A DNA stretch of 64,000 nt, from positions 1 through 64,000 of the forward strand of contig CALGGE010000066.1 in assembly GCA_937916125.1 (NCBI GenBank), given 5' to 3'. Below are positions 57,101-64,000 of the stretch, piece after piece. The position numbers were made by a program, and so were the translations under genes. The notes below the pieces were generated by a model, which was not told the origin of the DNA, did no database searches, and saw only the letters and a program-made list of their open reading frames with translations. Positions within the stretch are counted from its first letter, which is position 1; every line of letters starts with the position of its first letter. The stretch comes from an uncultured Elusimicrobia bacterium (GTDB lineage: Bacteria; Elusimicrobiota; Endomicrobiia; Endomicrobiales; Endomicrobiaceae).

Positions 57101-60100
57101 TTTTACCAAATCAAGTATGGCATCTATTTGTTCAACGACGATTTTATATCTTTCAACTTTTTGTTCGGGCAAATTCGATAAATTTTTTATAATCTTTTTT
57201 ACTTCGGCATAATCATATCCGTCAAGTAACGACAGTATTTCAATTATCCTGTCAACAACACTTTGTTCAACAACCGGAACGTCCGACATTTGTTCAATGT
57301 CTTTGGTTTGATAGAATTCATCACTTAATTGTTCTTCTTCATTTTTATCATCTTTGCTGCCGGTTATAACGGACAACATATCATTAAACCGACCTCGTGT
57401 TAAAGCTCTTATATTATATATTGAATGTAAAACGGTTGTAACAATCGGTGCCAAAAGCATATACTGAGGGAAAATAAACGACAACACTATATAAATCCAA
57501 GTCAACGATGTTGCCGGAGAAAGCAAATCTTTCCAATCTCTTTTTTGGGAACTTTTTGTAATTATATCGTTCAACGTATGTGCGTAAGCAAATCCGATTG
57601 TTCCGGTAAATGCGGTTACAATCGCAGGAATTATCGGAAAAGGAGTTGTAAATACAAACGTGGTCAGCAAAATAAAAGGTGCGGCTCTAAAAATACCTTC
57701 TTCAATTACTGGAGCGACAACAATTGTATAAATTAATCTGACAACATCACTTGCGTTCTTAAAAAAATTTTTCGCTATTACCAAAGGTTGACTTTTAGGA
57801 TAAATCCTTGTCGTTAAGAAATCCTTGTCTCCTGTAGAAGATACATATCCGCCTTTCAACGTAAAAGATGTCTTTATTTTAGCAAGTTCGCCGGCTTTAT
57901 TTATTTCATAAATTTTTTCGTTCAGCAGTCTTATAACTTCGGCAAGTTTTTCCTTTGCCTGAGGCGTATCCTGAAAAAGGGATTCATCAAAAATTCTTCC
58001 TATGGTCATATGCACTATTTTCGGAACTCTGTAATTCGGATCAAGATTTTCAAAATCTTTACGCAAGTTCAACATTTGTGCAATCAAATCCGTATCGGTA
58101 ATCGTATAAATTAAAACACCGTCGGGCATAAGCTTCAATGTACCTGCAAGAGATGTTTTAATACTCGGAAAAGTTTCTCCCAAGTTTTGGGTTGCCGCAA
58201 AAATGGAATGAGTTTTGTTTTGATAAAGGAAGGACTCATCCATTTGTTGCGGCGTTGCACCTGACGAGTCATAGCCCACCGTCATGTGCAGTTGTTTATA
58301 AGGCATTAAGGAGACGGCGTCTCCCGATATTTCGCTTAAAGGTTTAAGAATATACCTGTATAATTTTTTCCTTGCCGATGTTGCAGGTTCAAGCTCTAAG
58401 GACGGAGCTGCATATTTATTTGCTTTAATCCTTTTAATCATATTAACGGTTTTTTCGATATCAATATTCGCATATTCCTTAATTTCTCCGTCGGAATAAA
58501 TATAATTTATCGTACTTTCGGTACCTTTGTTAGCGTTATCTCTGTATTTAACAACAAACTCCACATTGCCAGTTTTAACTTCCGAAGATAAAATTTGCCA
58601 TTCCAAAATTTCAACATTACCGTAAAAAGTATTTTGTTTATCAATAATTTTTTCCGCTATAATTTGATAAATTTCCCGCTTTAAATCTTCTTCGGAATAA
58701 TTTTGAAAAGCCTCACTTTGTACGGCATAAAAAAAACCTTCCATTACTTTCCTAAAACTGACATTTAAAGGTTCTTGCGTCAACGGTTCTATGTTTATGG
58801 TATTTTCAAGTATTGAAGAATAATATAAAACATTGTCCGTATAAAGTTGTCTTGCCGCTTCGGTTGATTCCGTTACTTTCGGAGTTATTATTACGTAAGA
58901 TACTTTCTTGTCCAGAAAAATTCTCTCCAGTCCTCTTGTATGAAATCCTCCTGTAACAACAAGCGATATTTTCCTTGAAGGAGTTTGCGTCGAAAAATCG
59001 GAAGATTGACGAATGGCAGAGAAAAAGATTTGATCTCTCAAAATATTGTTTCGGTGATACTTGGACAGCAAGTCATAATACGTATCCAAACTTTGTATCG
59101 GTTGACTCGGCAAATACGACGGCCAAGTTGTCTTGAATTTTTTGTACCCTTCTTCAAAATTATAATATTCATCCGAAGAAATTTCTGCGGTAAAATAATT
59201 TCTTATTACGGGAACGAACTCTGCAAGAAAATTAACTTCTTTTTCGTATTTTGTTCTTCCCGCTTTTATGTAAAGTTCATTTATAAAATCTTCTTTTTCT
59301 TTTACAAGTTCTATCGGATTTATTATGTCGCTTACGGCAAGCGAAGCAAAAAAACTTTCAAGATTCTTAAGTTTTAAATTTTTGGTTATTTCAAATTTAT
59401 TGTTAAGTTTTATTAAATCGTAAGAAATATTTTCAAAATCGGTAAATTTATTACTTCTTTTAAAAAGTTCGGAGTAGCCGTCATAGTCAAGCTTATTTTT
59501 AAGTGATGAAACAAAGCGGGCAAATTCACCGGAGATTTTCCCGTTATTTATAACATCGGTTTTGTCAAACAATGAAATATACAAAGATAAATTTTTATAT
59601 TTTTCAACTGAAACATCAAGATCTTCGGCAAGCCTGATTAATTCATTATAAAAACTCTTCGTCTTAATTTTTTTATTATCATACAAACTTATAATTCGTT
59701 GTATCTTTCTCGCTTTAGGGCTTGCATAATCTTTCCTGACTGAATTTATCTCTTTTTCAATATTTTTGCATACGGCTTCAATCTCTGGAGAAAGTGTTAT
59801 TATTTCTCCCAACAGTTTAATATTTTCTTTATATAAACTTTCATTTTCTATACCGGCGACAAAATTCTTCTTATTTTTTATCGTTGAATAATATTCCGTT
59901 CCGCTTAAATTACCGGAATTCAAAAGATTTTCTACGATTTTTACACCGAATTTATTATCTTTCAATTCCGAAAGCCACGAAGTATCGACGATATTAAATG
60001 CTCCTTCCAAATAAACCTTATCAAGTCCGTATTTTGTATCGAGATATTCCAATATCGAAAAGATTTTCTTCTGTGTTTCGGCGTGACAATGAAGATCCTG

Positions 60101-60286
60101 AATATTTATGACAATGTCCCCGTCATCAAAAATTTTTGACGAAGTTATTTTTCCCAAAGATGAGGGTATGAATTGTTGCATACCGTCAGAGAAACGTGCA
60201 GGCACGGCAAAACCGCCCTTTGGAAACAGTGTAATAACCAAAGAAAACGAAATCATTAAAGAAACTATCTTTTTAATCATTTTCAT
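51194..60286 (-). CDS. Giant multidomain secreted/membrane protein C (2H phosphoesterase, CPBP, PEP-synthase-like)
   Basis: 3030 aa. Signal peptide (KKIVSLMISFSLVITLFPKG), then the giant-family N-domain (NIQDLHCHAETQKK ~62; YLEGAFNIV; VVTGGFHTRGL ~447). Next a 2H phosphoesterase-like pair LHMTVGY (~665) and VHMTIGRI (~758), then a CPBP-type membrane protease region (VIEEGIFRAAPF ~857, FAYAHTLND) with several helices, ~1300 residues unrecognised, a PEP-utilising swivelling domain with the phospho-His (SGGVLSHAAITTREYHTPS ~2265), a PEP-synthase/PPDK-type ATP-grasp (GVGISYDVFVRFF ~2617; YSVRSSGVGEDSA ~2697; FILQRRPVTT), and the tail NIKNILSAA. Domain order is odd for PEP synthase, and an exported ATP-grasp is puzzling. 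First gene of the operon with giant B, 40 bases apart. Confidence 0.75.
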   Translation of the reverse strand: MKMIKKIVSLMISFSLVITLFPKGGFAVPARFSDGMQQFIPSSLGKITSSKIFDDGDIVINIQDLHCHAETQKKIFSILEYLDTKYGLDKVYLEGAFNIVDTSWLSELKDNKFGVKIVENLLNSGNLSGTEYYSTIKNKKNFVAGIENESLYKENIKLLGEIITLSPEIEAVCKNIEKEINSVRKDYASPKARKIQRIISLYDNKKIKTKSFYNELIRLAEDLDVSVEKYKNLSLYISLFDKTDVINNGKISGEFARFVSSLKNKLDYDGYSELFKRSNKFTDFENISYDLIKLNNKFEITKNLKLKNLESFFASLAVSDIINPIELVKEKEDFINELYIKAGRTKYEKEVNFLAEFVPVIRNYFTAEISSDEYYNFEEGYKKFKTTWPSYLPSQPIQSLDTYYDLLSKYHRNNILRDQIFFSAIRQSSDFSTQTPSRKISLVVTGGFHTRGLERIFLDKKVSYVIITPKVTESTEAARQLYTDNVLYYSSILENTINIEPLTQEPLNVSFRKVMEGFFYAVQSEAFQNYSEEDLKREIYQIIAEKIIDKQNTFYGNVEILEWQILSSEVKTGNVEFVVKYRDNANKGTESTINYIYSDGEIKEYANIDIEKTVNMIKRIKANKYAAPSLELEPATSARKKLYRYILKPLSEISGDAVSLMPYKQLHMTVGYDSSGATPQQMDESFLYQNKTHSIFAATQNLGETFPSIKTSLAGTLKLMPDGVLIYTITDTDLIAQMLNLRKDFENLDPNYRVPKIVHMTIGRIFDESLFQDTPQAKEKLAEVIRLLNEKIYEINKAGELAKIKTSFTLKGGYVSSTGDKDFLTTRIYPKSQPLVIAKNFFKNASDVVRLIYTIVVAPVIEEGIFRAAPFILLTTFVFTTPFPIIPAIVTAFTGTIGFAYAHTLNDIITKSSQKRDWKDLLSPATSLTWIYIVLSFIFPQYMLLAPIVTTVLHSIYNIRALTRGRFNDMLSVITGSKDDKNEEEQLSDEFYQTKDIEQMSDVPVVEQSVVDRIIEILSLLDGYDYAEVKKIIKNLSNLPEQKVERYKIVVEQIDAILDLVKENNRHNYQPQYYFRDGDYNDVSTVYGKLKVFCEQNGIDNWGSFYMSDFLLFSLIPFIALEDVYKSNNSFFYHMVDSLFIHKGKLRDKYIVLADVSKFIGETYKINSDFIPYGINKLLSREFISKDEDIPYQIQNNLKDYDALKQYYFAVSDGKEVDKSLSESLSNNVRVFREKALPFTAEQDRERVSEILSNMEELAEKINDGNSILLETLLEELLKIILKQEEQKEDSITYFLPFIFDFTKVKKKTGTRTVKTMLDSLIKILFDSYDVNSDNEKFYGLLDGMMDISGKFYNSEDNDIKDFGTYICNGITERLLLVVYTPIAQNTLDENSLEYVSREKTFYNVFEKLSKKNPKNISVYSYMFANTGVEDPAKRNSWNDDTSTIYGPGLNRKTLQRFVDAVYKANIKNVSIPLPEKDSLISDVEDLAEIVVDNCTLFDLSSFCNDLLGKKENGRVLAISVIKKLLLILENKNIDNKTRRYVISELVNMASTELYISLQNYNLFDINRLNELCEENNLPYFLKPVSDAFVSEMRGQYRFSRLIKYLPKDMFTSGNIILQEPPILYTVSGTTNKQNKEVAIIRDKFNTLQSILNDNNLVLSLLDGLSASKNPEKDFAELVKILSKMIVSLSLINPEHGNYARTALNNILYNLSIRPEQDGELLFTTSLTKDMIKRNMALKQWNSEHIEEITEIHTLINAVHQTSISDFKETVKDIIEIGDKAIKTVVAVHRNPRISIGYSDTGGLDRTGVELYDLSENKLNPDILDFIGRLSQNKLPRQKTAEKHEYQIDDFICMDNLLVWTTRLFAHSVDIFMNFADTDKTITISYHESDKKTGNAERIRYFSTILEKFGFFVENDINRPAGNDAAYSLKATLSTDYGFNKDMDFIDIATKVVSLFSYSVMLDWDLDELSNRYSEDSYRRTFDSLVEKFMEGDIWYGYMPNGVTGWPENKITARPQRNSLDKNWLKQVLQSLDLIDDIPEEFGFRVTQNVLDDMFNNVIERSFAVGRIFLNENGILSRNKDYDVVSYLAEAVSDDEEAAINKSKLINLIPNTNFKFKTIGYIGDLLAVSGYMKLQNGDFLSVKGLTKPSIKRLKYSVVEYVSLSGRKSVTFEELYEILRNEGFDIPRQELLSPSEQDRISNLLHRQTQNLSSPELRAVPISAGNGTYVSGYVTFDKNNVDGNSIFVAPYTTPDDVERIKTAKAIITTSGGVLSHAAITTREYHTPSVIINGASWKDKGLNILCYYSSGNPFQLGNLSIRKVKSKDKILREGSIILLNGETGHILLFDDIEDSTLKLLQSYIEKDDAENIKDFLIKNSVAENIGRIVEYIYFQTIGDTRMAQTLDMLFAQDMPQTIKDKIKELNESYIQDKVKVMNEAVTNLETTANPNIAYSIVRTLLEKLEFIKSPEYRQELDMIRKEVFEISQNTKESLIVFLKVFLKECRTMLEKYEYLPEDLNEIVGMLQLANVNEMFIPETEEDAYLQELKTDTENVINLLKLRLYGTYNYGVYSPKGDILSFDDIYERDSYKFGSKTVELAKIHRLLEKEDNVVVPEGVGISYDVFVRFFDMLGQKQQFLMLSQSFKNAINNGEYQLAQNFAKIIISLIENSKNKIKETDSLRKELEDMVLKTLGDSKYSVRSSGVGEDSANNAFAGMGETVLNVDRGNLFDALLSCWESFYSERSIKYMINSGQIVSPAVLVQTMIDVDKSGVAFSRDKYGNTTIETLYGLGEGIVSGKLTPDTITVNMETGNVLEYSVATKDYKIVSTREGVKLTFVDKGAKERTLNYEEIKQLIKVLLLLEDDVFYAVDVEFGFKDGKLFILQRRPVTTNAVNEEDVSEENVITVQHDTKYEISLSAGNADSQQQAFIHLPNPLNDTQSIPVYLETREQKSARFIIPSEYEELLGFGVLENILVNRINKDRTVLAKLNGGIFNFKSGEIGLLPVTIKEFDTSSFGQSDGYIDNIKNILSAA

Positions 60287-60320
60287 CTTCCGGAAATTCG
60301 CAAATGTAAACTATACCAAT

Positions 60321-60349
60321 AGTATAACCTAAAACATTGATATTTTCAA
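60321..60349 (-). promoter_or_regulatory. Promoter of the giant C-B operon
   Basis: Minus-strand TTGAAA (60344-60349), 17-bp spacer, TATACT (60321-60326); start near 60314. Strongly similar to the giant A operon promoter. Confidence 0.7.
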
Positions 60350-60408
60350 CAAGTTTATTATATAAATTTTATACGAAAAAATACATTGTTGTTTGTGAAA
60401 AATTTGGG

Positions 60409-60471
60409 AAAAAATCAAAGAGCCGGAAACTTTTACGAACTTATTCCGTCCGTAATTATCCTGCTCTCTTT
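60409..60471 (-). terminator. Terminator of the rplU-rpmA-obg operon
   Basis: AAAGAGCC (60417-60424) pairs with GCTCTCTTT (60463-60471) with a small bulge; the loop region can form an inner ACGAAC..CCGT stem. TTTTTT follows on the minus strand. Confidence 0.6.
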
Positions 60472-60516
60472 ACCGAACTTAAATTCTGTCTGTTATCAAA
60501 CGGCTATATATAAAAA

Positions 60517-61773
60517 CTATTTTTCAAAAGTAAATTCTATGTCGTTAATGCGGACCGTATCGCCGACTTTACAACCTTTTTCTTCCAAAGCCAATTCCAC
60601 ACCCATTTTCTTGAGAATATTTTGAAATCTTCTCAAAGCTTCTTCCTCGTTAAATTTTGTCATTTCGGCAAGAGTCTCAACTTTCTTACCTGTAACGACA
60701 AAAACTCCGTCATCATCAATACCGATTTTAAAATCAGGTTCATAAATATATTTTTTTACGGGGATTGATTCGAACTCCTCTTCTTTTGCGGGAAGTTCGG
60801 TAAGTTTTACAATTTCGGACAACAGCGTATCTATACCGTCTTTTGTCATATTTGATACGGCAAATATTTTTTTATTTTTGACTTTTTTCTTAAACGCTTT
60901 TACATTTTCCAAAGCCTGCTCGCCCGAATCCGTTTTATTCAACGCAATAAGCATATATTTTTTAGAAAGATATTTTGAATATTTCTTTAATTCATCATTT
61001 AAAATTTTATACGTTTCATAGGGATCACGCCCGTCAAAACCGCTGACATCTATCATATAAAGCAAAACTTTTGTTCTTTTGATATGTCTTAAAAATTCAA
61101 GACCCAACCCTTTACCGGAACTTGCTCCTTCGATAATACCCGGAATATCGGCGATAACTATCTGTTTATCATTTAAAGAAACTACACCCAAATTAGGCTC
61201 TAAAGTTGTAAACGGATAGTCTGCAATTTTCGGTCTGGCCGAACTGACTACCGAAAGAAAAGTAGATTTGCCTGCATTAGGAAAACCGACAAGCCCGACA
61301 TCGGCAATAAGTCTTAATTCCAAATCTATTTCCGCAGTTTCGCCCGGTTCGCCTTTCTCGGCTATTCGCGGGACGGTATGTCTTTGCGTTTTAAATGCGG
61401 AATTCCCTCTTCCGCCTCTTCCGCCCTTAGCAACGAGAACTTTCTGTCCGTGTTCTTTTAAATCGGCAAACAAATCACCGTTTTTATAAATAAGAGTCCC
61501 TACGGGAACTTCTATAATCAAATCTTTACCGTATTTACCGTATTTATTTGAACCTTCGCCTTTATTACCGTTATCGGCGAAAAATTTCGGTCTGTACGAC
61601 AAATCAAGAAGAGTTGCCTTTTTTGTATCGGCAACAATAAAAATATCTCCGCCTTTTCCCCCGTTACCGCCGTCGGGACCGCCAAGAGCGACATATTTTT
61701 CTCTTCTAAATGAAATACAGCCGTCGCCACCGCGTCCGGCTGTAATGAAAATTTTAGCTTTATCTATAAACAT
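60517..61773 (-). CDS. obg: GTPase Obg/CgtA
   Basis: 418 aa. The glycine-rich Obg domain (GRGGDGCISFRREKYV, GGPDGGNGGKGGDI) is followed by the G domain (GFPNAGKSTFLS, DIPGII, NKTD) and a C-terminal OCT domain (~70 residues). It acts in late assembly of the 50S subunit and in stress control. Third gene of the conserved rplU-rpmA-obg set. Confidence 0.97.
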   Translation of the reverse strand: MFIDKAKIFITAGRGGDGCISFRREKYVALGGPDGGNGGKGGDIFIVADTKKATLLDLSYRPKFFADNGNKGEGSNKYGKYGKDLIIEVPVGTLIYKNGDLFADLKEHGQKVLVAKGGRGGRGNSAFKTQRHTVPRIAEKGEPGETAEIDLELRLIADVGLVGFPNAGKSTFLSVVSSARPKIADYPFTTLEPNLGVVSLNDKQIVIADIPGIIEGASSGKGLGLEFLRHIKRTKVLLYMIDVSGFDGRDPYETYKILNDELKKYSKYLSKKYMLIALNKTDSGEQALENVKAFKKKVKNKKIFAVSNMTKDGIDTLLSEIVKLTELPAKEEEFESIPVKKYIYEPDFKIGIDDDGVFVVTGKKVETLAEMTKFNEEEALRRFQNILKKMGVELALEEKGCKVGDTVRINDIEFTFEK

Positions 61774-61784
61774 TTTAACCTTAA

Positions 61785-62045
61785 TTAATTTGCAGAAGGC
61801 TCAATATTAACAAAACATCTGTCGCCTGCTCTTCTTACAAATTTTACGGTTCCCGCAACTTTTGCAAACAAAGTATTATCTTTACCCATACCTACGTTTA
61901 ATCCGGGATGAAATTTAGTTCCTCTCTGTCTTACAATTATTGCACCTGCCTGTGCAAGCTGATCGCCGTATATCTTTACGCCTAATCTTTTACCTTGTGA
62001 ATCTCTGCCGTTACTGGTAGAGCCTTGTCCTTTTACATGTGCCAT
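61785..62045 (-). CDS. rpmA: 50S ribosomal protein L27
   Basis: 86 aa. [20 protein letters not shown], then [20 protein letters not shown] and [19 protein letters not shown] are standard L27. The N-terminus starts MAHVKG with no cleavable Firmicutes-type extension. Confidence 0.98.
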   Translation of the reverse strand: MAHVKGQGSTSNGRDSQGKRLGVKIYGDQLAQAGAIIVRQRGTKFHPGLNVGMGKDNTLFAKVAGTVKFVRRAGDRCFVNIEPSAN

Positions 62046-62063
62046 TTTATTCTCCTAAAACTT

Positions 62064-62378
62064 TTAAGCCTTAATATCCAAAACTTCCACTTCGGTTACA
62101 TACTGTCTGTGTCCCTGCATTTTTTTATAACCTTTTTTAGGTCTCTTTTTGAAAACAAGAACTTTCGGCAGTCTTTTCTGTGCGATGACTTTTGCGGTTA
62201 CCGTTGCACCTTCAACAGTCGGTTTGCCTACTTTAACGTTATCACCGTCAGCTACCATTAAAACCTGATCTAAAACTACTTCATTTCCTTCTTGGGCTTC
62301 GTCGAGTTTTTCAATAACAACATTCAAACCCTTTTCCACTTTATACTGTTTTCCGCCCGTCATTACGATTGCATACAT
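62064..62378 (-). CDS. rplU: 50S ribosomal protein L21
   Basis: 104 aa from the ATG at 62378 (AGGAGTT nine bases before), chosen because L21 begins MYAIVMTGGKQYKV; the longer frame would cross the promoter. VFKKRPKKGYKKMQGHRQ near the end is typical. First gene of the ribosomal operon. Confidence 0.97.
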   Translation of the reverse strand: MYAIVMTGGKQYKVEKGLNVVIEKLDEAQEGNEVVLDQVLMVADGDNVKVGKPTVEGATVTAKVIAQKRLPKVLVFKKRPKKGYKKMQGHRQYVTEVEVLDIKA

Positions 62379-62427
62379 TTCATTAACTCCTATAGACACT
62401 TCAAATTGCGTCATTAATAATCTGTGT

Positions 62428-62456
62428 AGTTTACAAAAATAAAAGAAATATGTCAA
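62428..62456 (-). promoter_or_regulatory. Promoter of rplU-rpmA-obg
   Basis: Minus-strand TTGACA (62451-62456), 17-bp spacer, TAAACT (62428-62433). The -35 box overlaps the last codons of birA. Confidence 0.75.
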
Positions 62457-63418
62457 GAGATTTTTATGGAAATTTCTCCGGATTCCAATATTTTAATATT
62501 CCCGAAAGAATCTTTTACCAACAAATTTCCTTTCTCGTTTATGTCAACGGCTGTTGCCGTAACAACAGTTCCGTTCGACAAATATTTTATTTTTTTATTT
62601 AAAACAAGAGATAATTTCTTATACTCTTCAATTATTTTTTTATCGTAAATATTTCCGGCCAAGCGAAATAAATTATTCAAAATTTCGGCAATAAAAACAT
62701 TTCTTGAAACATTTTCTTTTGTAACACATCCCGCTTTTTTTCTAAGCTCTTCGGGAAACAACTTTGTTTTTAAATTCACGCCTATTCCTACCACAACGGC
62801 ATCAACGGTCTGTGTTTCAAAATTGCTTACGGCTTCGGTAAGTATTCCGCAAACTTTTTTACCGTTAACATAAATATCGTTAATCCATTTTATTTCGGGA
62901 ACGGAATCCGTAAGTTTTTTTACGGCTCTACATACAGCCAGTGCGGAAATGATTGTAATTAAAGAAATATCCTGCAACCTTAACGGCATTTTTAATATCG
63001 TACTCAAATATATCCCGGTTGATTTCGGAGAAAAAAAACTTCTTCCGAATCTGCCTTTACCGTCGGTTTGTTCATCGGCAACAAGCGTAGTCCCGTTATT
63101 AAAAAGATTTTCCGCAATTAATTTCTTTGCCTGTTTATTGGTAGAATCGATAGTTTTAAAAATTTTTATATCAAACTTCTTATATTCGTCCGAAAGATTA
63201 TTTCTTATTTCAATATCGGATAAAATATTATTTTTCGAAGAAAATTTATACCCGCCGTTTTGTAAGGAATCTATCGAGTATCCGTCATTTTTTAAAGATC
63301 TTACGGCTTTCCAAACTGCCGTTCTTGAAATTTGTAATTCTTTAGCTATATCCTGTCCCGAAATAAATTCCCCTTTGTTTTTATTAAGAATATTCAACAA
63401 TTGTTCTTTTGTTTTCAT
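62453..63418 (-). CDS. birA: Bifunctional biotin-[acetyl-CoA-carboxylase] ligase and biotin repressor
   Basis: 321 aa. N-terminal winged helix (SGQDIAKELQISRTAVWKAV) followed by the ligase domain: IDSTNKQAKKL, then DEQTDGKGRFGRSFFSPK (the GRGRxG-type biotinyl-AMP loop, here GKGRFG), KWINDIYVNGKKVCGILTE and GIGVNL. It attaches biotin to carboxyl-carrier proteins and, with its DNA-binding domain, can repress biotin genes. Confidence 0.94.
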   Translation of the reverse strand: MKTKEQLLNILNKNKGEFISGQDIAKELQISRTAVWKAVRSLKNDGYSIDSLQNGGYKFSSKNNILSDIEIRNNLSDEYKKFDIKIFKTIDSTNKQAKKLIAENLFNNGTTLVADEQTDGKGRFGRSFFSPKSTGIYLSTILKMPLRLQDISLITIISALAVCRAVKKLTDSVPEIKWINDIYVNGKKVCGILTEAVSNFETQTVDAVVVGIGVNLKTKLFPEELRKKAGCVTKENVSRNVFIAEILNNLFRLAGNIYDKKIIEEYKKLSLVLNKKIKYLSNGTVVTATAVDINEKGNLLVKDSFGNIKILESGEISIKIS

Positions 63419-63444
63419 TGTCGTTTATCACACATACGAAAAAC

Positions 63445-64000
63445 TTACTTCAGAGAATTTTCCAAACGGTTTAAGCCTTCAACAATTTTTTCCATGGATG
63501 TTGCATACGAAAATCTCATATATCCGTCGGCACCGAAAGCCGAACCGGGAACAACGGCAATACGTGCATTTTCCAATAAATATTCCGCCATTTCGGTATC
63601 GGTATTTATTAATTTACCGTTGTATGATTTTTTAAGTAAGCCCGAAATATTCGGAAAAACATAAAATGCACCTTCCGGTTTAAGACAGGTAATGCCTTTA
63701 ATGCCGTTTAATCTTTCAACTATATAATTTCTTCTTTTTTCAAATTCTTTTCTCATCATTTCCAAACTTTCTTTAGGACCGTTTAATGCTTCGGTTGCAG
63801 CCTTTAACGAAATTGACGACGGACAAGAAGTTGACTGACTTTGAATTTTTGTCATTGCGGCAATTATTTCTTTCGGACCTGCCGTATAACCTATTCTCCA
63901 ACCTGTCATGGCAAAAGCTTTTGAAACGCCGTTGACAACAACGGTGTGTGCTTTTACTTCGTCGGAAATTTGAGCTATCGAACAGAACTTAAAAGTATCA
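63445..64000 (-). CDS. Aspartate-type class I aminotransferase, N-terminus beyond window
   Basis: The C-terminal ~185 residues are visible. VSKAFAMTGWRIGYTAGP carries the PLP lysine, and GAFYVFPNISGLL and MRFSYATSMEKIVEGLNRL are typical of subgroup I-gamma aspartate or prephenate aminotransferases. It probably makes aspartate (or arogenate) with glutamate as donor. It is cut by the right edge; the stop is 26 bases from birA, so they may be co-transcribed. Confidence 0.88.
   Translation of the reverse strand, partial: DTFKFCSIAQISDEVKAHTVVVNGVSKAFAMTGWRIGYTAGPKEIIAAMTKIQSQSTSCPSSISLKAATEALNGPKESLEMMRKEFEKRRNYIVERLNGIKGITCLKPEGAFYVFPNISGLLKKSYNGKLINTDTEMAEYLLENARIAVVPGSAFGADGYMRFSYATSMEKIVEGLNRLENSLK

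Noticed and set aside
1..64000. tRNA or rRNA genes
   Set aside because: I looked for the usual TTCGAAT-type arms with acceptor stems and rRNA core sequences; the few GATTCGAAC-like strings are inside protein genes.

Overview
The window is AT-rich, gene-dense bacterial DNA. I infer a member of the Elusimicrobiota, probably Endomicrobium-like, with the related giant-protein phylum Omnitrophota as the alternative. The reasons are DapL-route diaminopimelate synthesis, [FeFe]-hydrogenase accessory genes (HydE, TM1266-like), a type IV pilin-like gene, an ANTAR regulator and very large secreted proteins built on an N-terminal 'NIQDLHCH' domain. No 16S rRNA is present, so this assignment is inference. 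Promoters are close to sigma-70 consensus with 17-bp spacers, which makes transcription units unusually readable.

Left part (1-12.9 kb): a radical SAM/SPASM enzyme (cut by the window edge) with a 58-residue Cys-rich ACGCGSK-repeat RiPP precursor; two peptidoglycan enzymes (L,D-transpeptidase, VanX-like dipeptidase); dapL and dapF; a pilin-like gene behind a long leader RNA with a predicted pseudoknot; a GNAT gene; an ANTAR regulator-carA-carB unit; and an HXXEE membrane protein.

Middle part (12.9-27.5 kb): a defence and mobile-element region. It holds remnants of a type I restriction cassette (hsdM', hsdS', DUF1016', RhuM'), an AbiE toxin-antitoxin pair with extra partial copies, a Fic gene, phage capsid-gene fragments, two small hairpin RNA units, and a complete type II-C CRISPR-Cas locus: 31 identical 36-bp repeats, tracrRNA, cas2, cas1 and cas9 (1154 aa). 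Every repeat contains a full sigma-70 promoter, so each crRNA probably has its own start in the spacer.

Right part (27.5-64 kb): a complete trpEGDCFBA operon under a Trp T-box, bracketed by two DUF4143-type ATPases; an orphan HigA-like antitoxin; hydE; and two operons of giant modular proteins (2120, about 1870 in a frameshifted gene, and 3030 aa). These share the N-terminal domain and a C-terminal tail of the type NI(K/R)xILSA(A/S), while their middles carry different modules: a caspase-like motif pair, or 2H phosphoesterase, CPBP protease, PEP swivelling and PEP-synthase-like ATP-grasp domains. A TM1266-like regulator with a structured leader lies between them. The end holds rplU-rpmA-obg, birA and part of an aspartate-type aminotransferase.

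Short interspersed repeats (tandem TTGAA(A/G)AGTTGAA units, ACAATGTA units, and CGGGAATGACAG or GCTTGTCGAAGC hairpins) sit between many genes and have extended the C-termini of DapF, TrpG and the TM1266-like protein.
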